Assembly: GCF_023716465.1 (NCBI RefSeq)
Contig: NZ_CP092415.1
Coordinates: 275,001 to 339,000, forward strand
Source: Flagellimonas marinaquae
GTDB taxonomy: Bacteria > Bacteroidota > Bacteroidia > Flavobacteriales > Flavobacteriaceae
Direction: 5' to 3'
Length of the DNA: 64,000 nucleotides
A program made the position numbers and the translations under genes. Position 1 is the stretch's first letter. Each line of letters opens with the position of its first letter. Positions 9,330 through 18,972 of this stretch are shown here, piece after piece. Under the pieces are notes generated by a model. That model saw only the letters and a program-made list of their open reading frames with translations. It did not search any database and was not told the origin of the DNA.

Positions 9330-10874
9330 TTAAAACGGCACGTCGTTATCATCTGGGTCATTACTGTTCATTGCGCTACCGAAAGCATCGTCCGCACTCG
9401 GAAGATTTGGTGTCGCAAAGGGATTTTCTTCGTCCGCATTCATCTTCGATTGGAATTCGAATGGGGAATCAAAGTCATCCAAGTTATCAAATTTACCCAG
9501 AGCACCCACAAATTTTAACCTAATATTTTCTAAACCACCATTACGGTGTTTGGCCACAATAAATTCTGCTTGACCTTGGGTCGGGGTGCGTTCCTCATCG
9601 TCCCACTCGTCAATTTTATAATATTCCGGTCTATAGATAAAGGATACAATATCCGCATCCTGTTCAATGGCCCCGGATTCCCTCAAATCGGAAAGAATAG
9701 GTCTTTTACTACCTCCACGGGTCTCCACCGCCCGCGATAACTGGGACAGCGCTATTACAGGAACATTAAGTTCCTTGGCCAATGCCTTTAGGTTACGGGA
9801 TATGGTAGAAATCTCCTGTTCACGGTTTCCTCCTTTTTGGCTACCCCCTGCGGTCATCAACTGCAAATAATCTATTATTATAAGTCTAATTCCGTGTTGG
9901 GATGCCAATCGCCTGGCCTTGGCACGAAGGTCAAATATGGACAACGAAGGGGTGTCGTCTATAAACAAAGGCGCCTTTTCCAGGGTCTTTACCTTAACGT
10001 TCAATTGTTCCCACTCGTGTTTTTCCAATTTACCGGTCCTCAATTTTTCGGAGGACAATCCTGTTTCGGAAGATATTAAACGGGTAATCAACTGTACGGA
10101 GGACATCTCCAAGGAGAAGAACGCCACTGGAATTTCGGAATTCACGGCAATATTACGTGCCATGGAAAGCGTTAATGCCGTTTTACCCATACCAGGTCTT
10201 GCCGCAACAATGATCAAATCACTGGGTTGCCACCCGGATGTAAGCTTGTCCAATTTATCGAATCCTGATGGGATACCGCTAAGCCCTTCCTTATTGGAAA
10301 TTTCCTCAATTCGTTTTTTGGCCTGTATTACCAAATTCTGTGCAGTTTCCGCAGAACGCTTTAAGTTGCCCTGCGTTACCTCGTACAATTTTGCTTCGGC
10401 ACTGTCCAACAGATCAAAAACATCGGTTGCATCGCTATATGCCTCTTCAATAATGTCGTTGGATATTTTAATCAGGCTTCGTTGGATATATTTTTGAAGG
10501 ATGATCCGCGCGTGAAACTCGATATGTGCGGATGAAGCGACCTTTTGGGTCAGTTTTATCAAATAAAAGTCCCCGCCTACCGCTTCTAGTTTCCCATCTT
10601 TCTTTAACTGTCCGGAGACCGTTAATAAATCCACTGGTTCAGAAGATTCGAACAACTTGAAGATGGCTTCATAAACATATTTATGGGAATCCTTGTAGAA
10701 TACGTCTGGGTGCAGAATATCGATTACTTCATCAACACCTTTTTTATCGATCATCATAGCCCCCAATACAACCTCCTCTAAATCAACAGCTTGAGGCGGT
10801 ATTTTACCTCTTTCAAGATTGATTAGGGCAGATTTGTCCACTCGATGTCCTACGATAGGGCTAGGTTTTTCCAT
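9330..10874 (-). CDS. dnaB: Replicative DNA helicase DnaB
   Basis: 514-aa hexameric 5'-3' helicase that unwinds DNA at the replication fork. It has the N-terminal primase-interacting helical domain (PPQAVDLEEVVLGAMM), a linker, and a RecA-like ATPase with Walker A ARPGMGKTAL, Walker B IIIDYLQLM, the H4-type SQLSRAVE segment and the arginine-finger region. The C-terminal tail is acidic, as is common in this phylum. There is no intein. The gene is preceded by an AT-rich region with an inverted repeat (10942-10960). Confidence 0.97.
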   Translation of the reverse strand: MEKPSPIVGHRVDKSALINLERGKIPPQAVDLEEVVLGAMMIDKKGVDEVIDILHPDVFYKDSHKYVYEAIFKLFESSEPVDLLTVSGQLKKDGKLEAVGGDFYLIKLTQKVASSAHIEFHARIILQKYIQRSLIKISNDIIEEAYSDATDVFDLLDSAEAKLYEVTQGNLKRSAETAQNLVIQAKKRIEEISNKEGLSGIPSGFDKLDKLTSGWQPSDLIIVAARPGMGKTALTLSMARNIAVNSEIPVAFFSLEMSSVQLITRLISSETGLSSEKLRTGKLEKHEWEQLNVKVKTLEKAPLFIDDTPSLSIFDLRAKARRLASQHGIRLIIIDYLQLMTAGGSQKGGNREQEISTISRNLKALAKELNVPVIALSQLSRAVETRGGSKRPILSDLRESGAIEQDADIVSFIYRPEYYKIDEWDDEERTPTQGQAEFIVAKHRNGGLENIRLKFVGALGKFDNLDDFDSPFEFQSKMNADEENPFATPNLPSADDAFGSAMNSNDPDDNDVPF

Positions 10875-10941
10875 GAATGCGAAAGTAGCTAATTAACCTT
10901 AAGTTAACTTTAAATTAGATGAATACGATTTCCACAGGTAC

Positions 10942-10960
10942 TCAACAATTGGATTGTTGA
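10942..10960. promoter_or_regulatory. Inverted repeat upstream of dnaB
   Basis: TCAACAAT-TGG-ATTGTTGA is a perfect 8-bp inverted repeat with a 3-bp spacer, about 68-86 bp before the dnaB start. Near-DnaA-box sequences surround it (TGTTGATAA at 10955, TGTTAATAA at 10975, TTTCCACA at 10929). It could be an operator. No protein can be named. Confidence 0.35.
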
Positions 10961-11041
10961 TAACTTAAAATACCTGTTAATAACATAAAAAAAATTGAGG
11001 ATAAAACCTAAAGAAAAAGGTGAACCCCCGAAAAACAAGAT

Positions 11042-11995
11042 TTATTCACTAAAGACACCCATATTCGCATATTTATCCATGCGAGCTTTCACCAATTCTT
11101 TTGGTGATAACTTTTTGAGCTCTTCGAAATGTGACGAAATTTTGTTCGCGACGGTTTCAAATGTTTTTTCTCTATTGGCATGTGCTCCGCCCAATGGTTC
11201 TTTCACTATCTCATCGACCAGCTTTTGTTTTTTCATATCGGTTGCGGTCAACTTCAGTGCATCGGCGGCCTGCTCTTTAAATTCCCAACTCCTCCAAAGT
11301 ATGGATGAACAGGATTCTGGGGATATAACGGAGTACCATGTGTTCTCCAACATAAGTACTTTGTCTCCTACTCCAATGCCCAGTGCGCCTCCCGATGCTC
11401 CTTCACCAATAATAATAACGATGATCGGTACTTTAAGTCGGGTCATCTCGAGAATGTTGCGGGCTATGGCCTCACCTTGCCCCCTCTCCTCTGCCTCGAT
11501 ACCTGGGTAGGCTCCCGGAGTATCTACAAAACATACTACTGGGATTTTGAACTTTTCTGCGGATTTCATCAATCTGAGCGCCTTTCGGTACCCTTCCGGA
11601 TTGGCCATTCCAAAGTTTCGGTACTGGCGCGTTTTTGTATTGTACCCTTTTTGCTGACCAATGAACATGTAACTCTGGTCCCCTATTTTTCCAAGTCCGC
11701 CTACCATCGCCTTATCGTCCTTTACATTTCTGTCTCCATGGAGCTCCAAAAAGGTATCTCCACAAATGGCTTTAATGTAATCCATTGTATAAGGTCTACT
11801 GGGGTGTCTTGACAATTGTACTTTTTGCCAAGCAGTTAGGTTTTTATAGATGTCCTTTCGGGTCTGATCAAGTTTCTGTTCGATCTGTGTGCACGTTTCG
11901 GACACGTCCACATCACTTTCCTCCCCTATGATCATACACTTTTGAAGTTGCTCTTCAAGTTCTTTGATGGGGAGTTCAAAATCTAGATATTCCAT
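11042..11995 (-). CDS. accA: Acetyl-CoA carboxylase carboxyltransferase subunit alpha
   Basis: 317-aa alpha subunit of the carboxyltransferase that moves CO2 from biotin to acetyl-CoA in fatty acid synthesis. Recognisable are the N-terminal helical region, [27 protein letters not shown] and [15 protein letters not shown] (oxyanion-hole glycines), and SVISPESC. The length is normal. accD and the biotin carboxylase genes are not in this window, so the enzyme is encoded at more than one locus. Confidence 0.97.
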   Translation of the reverse strand: MEYLDFELPIKELEEQLQKCMIIGEESDVDVSETCTQIEQKLDQTRKDIYKNLTAWQKVQLSRHPSRPYTMDYIKAICGDTFLELHGDRNVKDDKAMVGGLGKIGDQSYMFIGQQKGYNTKTRQYRNFGMANPEGYRKALRLMKSAEKFKIPVVCFVDTPGAYPGIEAEERGQGEAIARNILEMTRLKVPIIVIIIGEGASGGALGIGVGDKVLMLENTWYSVISPESCSSILWRSWEFKEQAADALKLTATDMKKQKLVDEIVKEPLGGAHANREKTFETVANKISSHFEELKKLSPKELVKARMDKYANMGVFSE

Positions 11996-12109
11996 GGGAA
12001 GTCATTTATTTTCACAAAAAACAATGGGGACAAATATATAACATTATGGCTTACTCGCATGAAATATGCAAATGTTTTAACTTCAGCCCTATAGATCAAA
12101 TTTGATGGT

Positions 12110-13192
12110 TTATCGCTTAGCTTTCATGAGCATATAAACGGCAAAAACACCAAAAAGTAAGTTGGGAATTACCACAGCGAGCAATGGTGAAAAACCAGAT
12201 TGTTCCGCCAGGGTCCCAAATACTTTATCAAAGAAAATATATACGAAGGCCACTCCTATACCAAAGGCCAGATTAAGCCCCATGCCCCCTCTTCGCTTTA
12301 CCGAGGAAACGGCAACGGCTATTACGGTAAGAATAAAAGCAGCAATGGGCAAAGCCCATCGTTTATATTTTACCAGGACATAGGCATTAATATTGGACGC
12401 TCCCTTTCTGCGTTGATCTTCAATAAATTTGTTCAGTTCAAAAAGGTTTTTGGTCTCGGCCACGTAAGAAACTGGCGTTAAATCGTCTATTTTGAAGGAG
12501 AAAACAGTATCGAGTCGCCTTTTGGCATCTATAAACTCCCTTTCGTTCAATATGGTTCGTTTTTCGTAATTGGTAAGTCTGTAGATACTATCGTCCTCGA
12601 CCCATCTAATGTTACTTGCGAAAATTTTGTAGTCCAACTTTCCAATGGAATCAAAATGCTCGTAGGTAAAATTGTAACCGATCTGACGATTGGGATCAAA
12701 ACTGCTAACGTAGATATAATCGTTCTCGTTCAACTGGTTAAAGATGTTCTCCGTTACCCGGTCTCGTTTTCCCTTTTTAAAATATTTATATTCAAATTCG
12801 TTGAACCCGATACTGGCATGGGGCACAATGAACATACCCATCATAAAAATAAGAATGGCCACCAAAGTAGCACCCACAAAATAAGGGCGCAAAAACCTCC
12901 AAAAAGATACGCCCGAACTTAAAATGGCCACAATTTCGGTGTTGCTTGCCAGTTTGGATGTAAAAAATATTATGGACAGGAAAAGGAATATGGGCAACAG
13001 AAGGTTGCCGATCACTAAAGTGAAATTCCCATAGAACACGATTACTTCTGCCAATGGGGCTTCGTTATCTATGATCTTACCAATCTTTTCGGCCAGGTTG
13101 GCCATGATCCCGATAGGCACAAACAACAAGAGCATCCCCATAAAGGTGATCAAGTAGCGCTTTAAGATGTATCTATCGAGTATGGTAAACAT
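12110..13192 (-). CDS. LptF/LptG family permease
   Basis: 360-aa inner-membrane protein of the LptFG (YjgP/YjgQ) family, which with LptB extracts lipopolysaccharide from the inner membrane. N-terminal transmembrane helices surround the conserved start LDRYILKRYL. Then come a large periplasmic beta-jellyroll segment (about residues 130-265) and C-terminal helices. The F/G assignment is uncertain; the length and N-terminus are compatible with either. The start codon overlaps the tgt stop (TAATG), so the two genes are translationally coupled. Confidence 0.9.
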   Translation of the reverse strand: MFTILDRYILKRYLITFMGMLLLFVPIGIMANLAEKIGKIIDNEAPLAEVIVFYGNFTLVIGNLLLPIFLFLSIIFFTSKLASNTEIVAILSSGVSFWRFLRPYFVGATLVAILIFMMGMFIVPHASIGFNEFEYKYFKKGKRDRVTENIFNQLNENDYIYVSSFDPNRQIGYNFTYEHFDSIGKLDYKIFASNIRWVEDDSIYRLTNYEKRTILNEREFIDAKRRLDTVFSFKIDDLTPVSYVAETKNLFELNKFIEDQRRKGASNINAYVLVKYKRWALPIAAFILTVIAVAVSSVKRRGGMGLNLAFGIGVAFVYIFFDKVFGTLAEQSGFSPLLAVVIPNLLFGVFAVYMLMKAKR

Positions 13193-14322
13193 TACAATCT
13201 TTTATCCATTTGACGGACCATTTTGGTTTTCCACTCCAAAAAATCTCCGGCTAAAATACGTTCTCTAGCGGTACGCACCAACCATAAATAAAATCCAAGG
13301 TTGTGAACCGTGGCAATTTGCTTGCCCAAATATTCGTTGGCAGCAAATAAATGGCGCAAATACGCCTTGGAATATTCGGTGTCCACATAGGTAATTCCCA
13401 TTTCATCAATAGGCGAAAAATCGTTTTCCCATTTTTTGTTCTTGATGTTGATGGTACCATGCGCCGTGAACAACATTCCGTTCCTTGCATTTCGGGTGGG
13501 CATAACACAATCGAACATGTCCACTCCTAACGCAATATTCTCCAATATATTGATCGGTGTACCAACACCCATCAAATATCTTGGTTTATCTTCTGGTAAA
13601 ATATCGCAGACCAATTCTGCCATTTCGTACATTTCCTCTGCAGGCTCTCCCACGGATAAACCACCAATCGCATTTCCTTCCGCTCCTACGGAAGCAATGT
13701 ATTCCGCCGATTGTTTTCTTAGGTCTTTATACGTGGAACCCTGCACAATGGGAAAAAAACTTTGGGTATAATCATAGCTGTACGGCAGTTTTTCCAGATG
13801 ATTGATGCATCTGTCCAACCATCGGTGCGTCATGTGCATAGATCGCTTCGCGTATTGGTAATCGCAAGGATAGGGTGTGCATTCATCAAAAGCCATGATA
13901 ATGTCGGCGCCAATGGTCCGCTGTATCTCCATTACATTTTCAGGTGTAAAAAAGTGGTTGGATCCATCTATATGGGATTTAAATTTTACGCCTTCCTCTT
14001 TTATTTTTCTGTTGTCCGATAGTGAGTATACTTGGTAGCCACCACTATCCGTCAATATAGGCCTGTCCCAACCCATAAATTTATGGAGTCCCCCTGCCTC
14101 TTTCAATATGGTGGTTTTGGGTCTTAAATAAAGGTGATACGTATTCCCCAGGATAATATCGGGGTTTATCTCGTCCCTTAATTCTCGCTGGTGCACGCCC
14201 TTTACGGTGGCAACCGTTCCTACGGGCATAAAAATAGGGGTCTGTATAGTTCCATGGTCAGTTTCAAGTTTACCTGCCCTGGCCTTGGTCTTGCTATCCG
14301 TTTGTAATAGGGTAAAATCCAA
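13192..14322 (-). CDS. tgt: Queuine tRNA-ribosyltransferase (tRNA-guanine transglycosylase)
   Basis: 376-aa TIM-barrel enzyme that exchanges guanine-34 for preQ1 in GUN-anticodon tRNAs. Visible are the substrate loop GNTYHLYLRP, the catalytic Asp in TDSGGYQVYSL, the second Asp in FDCVMPTRNARNG, and GGLSVGEP. The usual C-terminal CxCxxC-x-H zinc site is not visible: the tail reads YSKAYLRHLF with no Cys cluster, as I recall for flavobacterial Tgt. First gene of a two-gene unit with the LptFG permease. Confidence 0.95.
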   Translation of the reverse strand: MDFTLLQTDSKTKARAGKLETDHGTIQTPIFMPVGTVATVKGVHQRELRDEINPDIILGNTYHLYLRPKTTILKEAGGLHKFMGWDRPILTDSGGYQVYSLSDNRKIKEEGVKFKSHIDGSNHFFTPENVMEIQRTIGADIIMAFDECTPYPCDYQYAKRSMHMTHRWLDRCINHLEKLPYSYDYTQSFFPIVQGSTYKDLRKQSAEYIASVGAEGNAIGGLSVGEPAEEMYEMAELVCDILPEDKPRYLMGVGTPINILENIALGVDMFDCVMPTRNARNGMLFTAHGTINIKNKKWENDFSPIDEMGITYVDTEYSKAYLRHLFAANEYLGKQIATVHNLGFYLWLVRTARERILAGDFLEWKTKMVRQMDKRL

Positions 14323-14427
14323 TTGTTTGTTTTAAAACCGCAAATATAACCAACTCAGTTTCGCCAATCCTTAACAAAAAAATAAAGTTTCCAACCGCAT
14401 ATATGCCGACCATTGTGTTTTAGGCAC

Positions 14428-14458
14428 TTGTTTTCCACAAATAATGCCAGTACATTTG
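14428..14458 (+). promoter_or_regulatory. Promoter of the transketolase operon
   Basis: TTG (14428-14430), a 20-nt spacer and TACATTTG (14451-14458) fit the Bacteroidota consensus. The first gene starts 20 nt further on. Confidence 0.75.
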
Positions 14459-14478
14459 ATGCTTAAATTAGAGACACC

Positions 14479-15324
14479 ATGCCGAATACGCAAGAATTAC
14501 AGGACCTGGTAGTACAGGTAAGAAGGGATATTTTAAGAATGGTGCACAAGGTAAATTCCGGACACCCCGGGGGATCTTTGGGCTGTACCGAATTTCTTGT
14601 TGCCCTCTACAACGACATTATGGATTTAAAAGATGGTTTTGATATGGATGGAATCGGAGAAGACCTTTTCTTCTTGTCCAATGGCCATATTTCACCGGTC
14701 TTTTATAGTGTTTTAGCTCGGAGAGGATACTTCCCTGTTGAAGAATTGAACACATTTAGATTAATCGATTCAAGATTACAGGGCCACCCCACCACACACG
14801 AAGGATTGCCCGGGGTCCGTGTGGCGTCCGGATCTTTGGGTCAAGGCATGTCGGTAGCCATTGGTGCCGCACTTGCAAAAAAATTAAATGGTGATGATCA
14901 TTTGGTATTCAGCCTTCATGGCGATGGAGAACTACAGGAAGGACAAAACTGGGAAGCGATCATGTATGCGGCCGGAAATAAGGTCGACAATTTGATCGCT
15001 ACCGTTGACCGCAATGGCAAACAAATAGATGGTGAAACGGAAGACGTACTTCCGTTGGGCGATGTAGCAGAAAAATTCAGGGTATTTGGATGGGACGTCA
15101 TCGAACTGGAAAACGGCAACGATCTTGATGCCGTAATTGCCACCTTGAACCAAGCTAAGAGCAGAACTGGAAAAGGAAAGCCTGTTTGTATTGTGATGAC
15201 AACCGAAATGGGCAATGGAGTAGACTTTATGATGCACACCCATGCATGGCACGGTAAAGCTCCGAACGATGAGCAATTGGCAAATGCATTGGAACAGAAC
15301 CCAGAAACTTTAGGCGATTACTAA
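14479..15324 (+). CDS. Transketolase, N-terminal (thiamine-diphosphate-binding) subunit
   Basis: 281 aa, corresponding to the PP domain of transketolase. It has the substrate His region KVNSGHPGGSLG, the GSLGQGMSVAIG segment and the ThDP/Mg motif GDGELQEGQNWEA. It transfers two-carbon units in the pentose phosphate pathway. It needs the Pyr-domain partner encoded 17 nt downstream. Split transketolases are known in many bacteria and archaea, so the split is not a frameshift: each half has its own start and stop and an intact end. Confidence 0.94.
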   Translation: MPNTQELQDLVVQVRRDILRMVHKVNSGHPGGSLGCTEFLVALYNDIMDLKDGFDMDGIGEDLFFLSNGHISPVFYSVLARRGYFPVEELNTFRLIDSRLQGHPTTHEGLPGVRVASGSLGQGMSVAIGAALAKKLNGDDHLVFSLHGDGELQEGQNWEAIMYAAGNKVDNLIATVDRNGKQIDGETEDVLPLGDVAEKFRVFGWDVIELENGNDLDAVIATLNQAKSRTGKGKPVCIVMTTEMGNGVDFMMHTHAWHGKAPNDEQLANALEQNPETLGDY

Positions 15325-15341
15325 TCTTAGAAACAGAAACA

Positions 15342-16295
15342 ATGACTAAATATACAGATCAAGGAAAACAAGATACGAGAAGCGGATATGGTGCTGGTAT
15401 GACGGAATTGGGGAGAACCAATCCAAATGTAGTAGCCCTCTGTGCCGACCTTGTAGGCTCCCTTAAAATAGAAACTTTTATTAAGGAAAACCCTGAGCGT
15501 TTCTTTCAAGTAGGTATTGCCGAAGCCAATATGATGGGAATTGCTGCAGGTCTGACCATCGGCGGTAAGATTCCTTTTGCATCCACGTTCGCAAATTTTG
15601 CAACAGGGCGGGTCTACGATCAAATTAGACAATCCATCGCATATTCGGACAAAAATGTAAAAATATGTGCCTCTCACGCCGGACTAACCCTAGGTGAAGA
15701 TGGTGCAACACACCAAATTTTGGAAGACATAGGCCTTATGAAGATGCTACCGGGAATGACGGTCATCAACCCATGCGATTTTAACCAAACAAAAGCTGCC
15801 ACCATTGCCATTGCGGAGCACCATGGTCCGGTTTATCTCCGTTTTGGAAGGCCCAAAGTGGCCAACTTTACTCCAGTGGACCAAAAATTTGAAATTGGAA
15901 AAGCTCTAATGCTCAACCAAGGGTCCGATGTCACCATAATCGCAACGGGACATTTGGTTTGGGAGGCCCTAATAGCTGCCGAAGCATTGGAAAACCAAGG
16001 TATATCGGCAGAAGTGATCAATATCCATACCATAAAACCTTTGGATGAAAAGGCAATTTTGGATTCCGTTAAAAAAACCGGATGTGTGGTAACGGCCGAG
16101 GAACACAATTATTTGGGAGGGCTTGGAGAAAGTGTTTCCAGAGTTCTGGCATCGCATAATCCTGCCCCACAAGAGTTTGTGGCAACTCAAGATACTTTTG
16201 GGGAAAGTGGCACTCCAGATCAGCTTATGGAGAAATACGGATTGAACAATAAAGCCATTGAAGCAGCCGTTTTAAAAGTGTTGAAGCGAAAATAG
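15342..16295 (+). CDS. Transketolase, C-terminal (Pyr domain plus C domain) subunit
   Basis: 317 aa. The Pyr domain contains the catalytic Glu that activates ThDP (VGIAEANMMGIAAGL) and the ASTFANF segment. The C-terminal transketolase domain follows (VTAEEHNYLGGLGE). It works with the subunit encoded just upstream, in one operon driven from 14428-14458. The overall layout resembles paired transketolase or DXS-like proteins. The GHPGGSLG sequence in its partner favours transketolase. Confidence 0.94.
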   Translation: MTKYTDQGKQDTRSGYGAGMTELGRTNPNVVALCADLVGSLKIETFIKENPERFFQVGIAEANMMGIAAGLTIGGKIPFASTFANFATGRVYDQIRQSIAYSDKNVKICASHAGLTLGEDGATHQILEDIGLMKMLPGMTVINPCDFNQTKAATIAIAEHHGPVYLRFGRPKVANFTPVDQKFEIGKALMLNQGSDVTIIATGHLVWEALIAAEALENQGISAEVINIHTIKPLDEKAILDSVKKTGCVVTAEEHNYLGGLGESVSRVLASHNPAPQEFVATQDTFGESGTPDQLMEKYGLNNKAIEAAVLKVLKRK

Positions 16296-16350
16296 TTTCG
16301 ATACGATATTCCTTTGGAATATTTTTTCAACCTTTTAAAAAACAACACTT

Positions 16351-16962
16351 ATGAAAAAAACTTTTTTAGTAGCAGTTTTTGCTCTAATCGGAACAACGGT
16401 AATGGCCCAAAGTGGCTCTGGTTTTGGTATCAAGGCCGGTTTATCTTACAACAAGAACGGTGATTTGATCAGCTCGGTCGGAGAAGGTGGTTCCGATATT
16501 GTGGAAGGAGCCAAAGGTAAGGCCGGTTATCATTTTGGGTTTTGGGGCAAATTGGATTTTCCTAAAATCTATTTGAGACCTGAATTGGTGTATTCCAAAA
16601 CCAAGAGTTCGTACGAGGTCGCAGGTGATTCTCAGGATTATGATGTCTCCAAATTGGATATGCCCGTTCTTTTAGGATATAAATTGATAGGCCCACTACA
16701 TATTTTTGCCGGTCCTGCTTTCCAATATACGTTGAACAACGATTTGGGCGATCTTGAAATTGAAGATGTAAAAAATGATTTTACCGTAGGTTTAAATGCC
16801 GGTGTCGGCGTTAATTTGGGAAAATTGGGACTCGATGTTAGATATGAAAGAGGCTTCTCCGAAAACGAAGCTGAATTTATTGATGCAAATGTTGCCAATG
16901 TCGAAGGAAGGGTAGACTCCAGGCCTTCCCAAGTTATCTTTGCACTATCGCTCAAATTATAG
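16351..16962 (+). CDS. PorT-like outer-membrane beta-barrel protein
   Basis: 203 aa. A signal peptide (cleavage after VMAQ) is followed by alternating beta strands (GFGIKAGLSYN, YLRPELVYSKT, LHIFAGPAFQY, LGLDVRYERGF) typical of the OMP_b-brl_2/PorT group of 8-strand barrels. It ends in a hydrophobic strand. Such proteins sit in the outer membrane, and their function is rarely known. It follows the transketolase operon, with a strong bidirectional terminator downstream. Confidence 0.85.
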   Translation: MKKTFLVAVFALIGTTVMAQSGSGFGIKAGLSYNKNGDLISSVGEGGSDIVEGAKGKAGYHFGFWGKLDFPKIYLRPELVYSKTKSSYEVAGDSQDYDVSKLDMPVLLGYKLIGPLHIFAGPAFQYTLNNDLGDLEIEDVKNDFTVGLNAGVGVNLGKLGLDVRYERGFSENEAEFIDANVANVEGRVDSRPSQVIFALSLKL

Positions 16963-16980
16963 GAATTGTTTTGACCATAT

Positions 16981-17016
16981 AAAAAAAGCCCTGTTGGTAC
17001 CAACAGGGCTTTTTTT
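16981..17016. terminator. Bidirectional rho-independent terminator
   Basis: A perfect 36-bp palindrome (A7-GCCCTGTTGGT with its complement, ending in T7) lies between two convergent genes. It can stop transcription from both sides. Confidence 0.93.
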
Positions 17017-17041
17017 ATATTCTATTTACATCTACTACCAA

Positions 17042-17992
17042 TCAATTGATATCGGGATCTAAATAATCCGGTGTACCATCACCATTCGAATCGGGATAGG
17101 GCAGTATAATATTGCCGTTCTCATCAGAAATTTCCTTTCTGGTCGAAACTCCGTCGCCATCATCGTCCGGGTCACGGAAGTTGGCAACCGGACTAAATCT
17201 TTCTTCATCGGCATTGGTATTATCATCCAGCAAATAACCATTTCCGTTCACATCTTCCAAAATAGACGGAATGCCATCATTATCGCTGTCGGTATCTTCC
17301 ACATAAAGGCCTAGTTCTATTTTAAAAAGCACCGGCGCATAGGTTCCAGCGGTTCCTGCTGTACCATTGAACGCGGCCAAACCAGATGGCATAACAATAA
17401 TGCCCAAACCACTATTGTTGATTTGATAGGTACCATCGGGATTATCCACCACTTGGTCGGTAGTCCCTGCTTTCATGTTGGAAATGCCATTAGCGTAGCC
17501 CCTGTATGTCGAAGGCAACTCCTGCCACGTAAAATCTTGATTTTCATCGAACAGCTCACCATCCAAGGCGGAACCTTGATATCTCACCAATGTTGAATCT
17601 GCATAGGTGGGGCTCCCCCCCTCGCCTTCACGAACCTCAATATAGTAATAGGTGTGCTCTACATCCGTTTCTTCTTCGCTCAAACCAAATTGGTTGGACG
17701 ACACCTTTATGGTCAACGGAACCGCATCTTCCATTAATGGTTTCTTGCCCGCATTCTCCCCAGCAATGGTATCGATAACAATTTTATAATCGAAATCTGA
17801 AGGAGGGGTATCAAAATCCTCGTAGTTGTAAAAGTGGGTGTTCAAAAACTCTTTGATGGTTTCGTGATCTTCGGTCGCTACTTCGGCCAATAACCTAGGT
17901 GGCACCTCAACTACACCGTCATCGTCATCATTGTTACAGGATACGAGAGCGATCGCAAAACATAAGAAAATTGTAATTCCGTACCTCATCAA
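17042..17992 (-). CDS. FKBP-type peptidyl-prolyl isomerase lipoprotein with C-terminal Ca-binding-type repeats
   Basis: 316 aa. A lipoprotein signal (FAIALVSC, Cys at about residue 19) is followed by an acidic linker and then an FKBP domain (ADSTLVRYQGSALDGELFD, then GISNMKAG and a PSGLA segment). FKBP domains isomerise prolyl bonds in exported proteins. The last 80 residues contain Asp/Asn-rich thrombospondin-3-type repeats (DSDNDGIPSI, DPDDDGDGVST, DSNGDGTPDYLD), which bind calcium in known families. This combination occurs in flavobacterial gliding/secretion-associated FKBPs. Monocistronic. Confidence 0.85.
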   Translation of the reverse strand: MMRYGITIFLCFAIALVSCNNDDDDGVVEVPPRLLAEVATEDHETIKEFLNTHFYNYEDFDTPPSDFDYKIVIDTIAGENAGKKPLMEDAVPLTIKVSSNQFGLSEEETDVEHTYYYIEVREGEGGSPTYADSTLVRYQGSALDGELFDENQDFTWQELPSTYRGYANGISNMKAGTTDQVVDNPDGTYQINNSGLGIIVMPSGLAAFNGTAGTAGTYAPVLFKIELGLYVEDTDSDNDGIPSILEDVNGNGYLLDDNTNADEERFSPVANFRDPDDDGDGVSTRKEISDENGNIILPYPDSNGDGTPDYLDPDIN

Positions 17993-18066
17993 GTCAATTA
18001 TTTAGGCGCGCAAGATACAATTTTCCGTTATTTTTGCTTTGTCCATTAACAAAGATTTGCGAAGAC

Positions 18067-18438
18067 ATGCGGATAGACAAGTTCCTTTGGTGCGTTAGAT
18101 ACTTTAAAACCCGGAGCATTGCATCCAATGCGGTAAAAAAAGGTCATGTAAAGGTAAACGGAAATGCTGTGAAGCCTTCCCGAGAGGTTTATCCCATGGA
18201 TAAAATATTGGTCCGAAAAAACCAGATAGATTACCAACTTACCGTTTTGGACCTTCCGGATAGCCGCGTTGGTGCAAAACTGGTGGATATTTACCGAAAG
18301 GACACCACTCCCAAAGATGCTTTTGAACACAGCGAACTACTTCAATATGCAAAAAAACATTACCGTAAAAAGGGATTGGGAAGACCTACAAAAAAGGACC
18401 GTCGCGATTTGGACGACTTTATGGACGAACCGGAATAA
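18067..18438 (+). CDS. S4-domain RNA-binding protein (Hsp15-like)
   Basis: 123 aa with the S4 fold at the N-terminus (MRIDKFLWCVRYFKTRSIA, then GHVKVNG). Hsp15 (HslR) binds stalled 50S subunits carrying nascent chains. The basic C-terminal tail (KKHYRKKGLGRPTKKDRRD) also fits RNA binding. The ATG at 18067 is preferred to a TTG at 18034 because it begins exactly at the conserved S4 start. Confidence 0.88.
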   Translation: MRIDKFLWCVRYFKTRSIASNAVKKGHVKVNGNAVKPSREVYPMDKILVRKNQIDYQLTVLDLPDSRVGAKLVDIYRKDTTPKDAFEHSELLQYAKKHYRKKGLGRPTKKDRRDLDDFMDEPE

Positions 18439-18474
18439 ACCGTTTTTATATCTTTGAACCAAGCATAATTTACC

Positions 18475-18972
18475 ATGATAAACCGCATTCTTACCCACGA
18501 CCAAATTCAGCATATTGCCAAACGAATCGCCTATCAGATCTATGAGACCAATGTGAACGAAAAGGAAATTGTTATCGCGGGCATAAATGGAAGTGGTTTA
18601 AGTTTTGCGAAAAAAATAATCGCCGTACTCAAAAAGATTACAGATTCGGAAATTGTGTTGTGCAAAGTGGATATGAACAAAAAAAATCCGTTGGAAAGTG
18701 GCGTGAGCACTTCACTTCCCGAAGCGGATTATCTTAACAAATCCATTGTATTGGTGGACGATGTACTTAATTCCGGAACAACGTTGATATATGGAACCCA
18801 TCACTTTCTTAAAACACCCATAAAACAGCTTAAAACAGCTGTATTGGTGAACAGAAATCATAAAAAATACCCTATTAAGGCCGATTTTAAGGGCATTTCC
18901 CTATCTACCTCTTTGAACGAGCACATTAAGGTGGATTTTGAACCCAAAAACAACGCGGTCTATTTAGAGTAG
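18475..18972 (+). CDS. Phosphoribosyltransferase-domain protein
   Basis: 165 aa. The PRPP-binding signature VLVDDVLNSGTTL is intact (two acidic residues then a Thr loop). An upstream IVIAGINGSGLSFA loop binds the pyrophosphate end. It resembles PyrR/type I PRTases, but the substrate, nucleobase or regulatory, is not clear. The last 9 nt overlap the convergent aroK. Confidence 0.85.
   Translation: MINRILTHDQIQHIAKRIAYQIYETNVNEKEIVIAGINGSGLSFAKKIIAVLKKITDSEIVLCKVDMNKKNPLESGVSTSLPEADYLNKSIVLVDDVLNSGTTLIYGTHHFLKTPIKQLKTAVLVNRNHKKYPIKADFKGISLSTSLNEHIKVDFEPKNNAVYLE

Noticed and set aside
10929..10983. Replication origin upstream of dnaB
   Set aside because: Only degenerate DnaA-like boxes are present, and there is no dnaA or other origin-type context. 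It is kept only as a low-interest regulatory note.
14479..16295. Frameshifted single transketolase
   Set aside because: Each part has its own start and stop, with a 17-nt gap and intact ends at a domain boundary, which matches known two-subunit transketolases.
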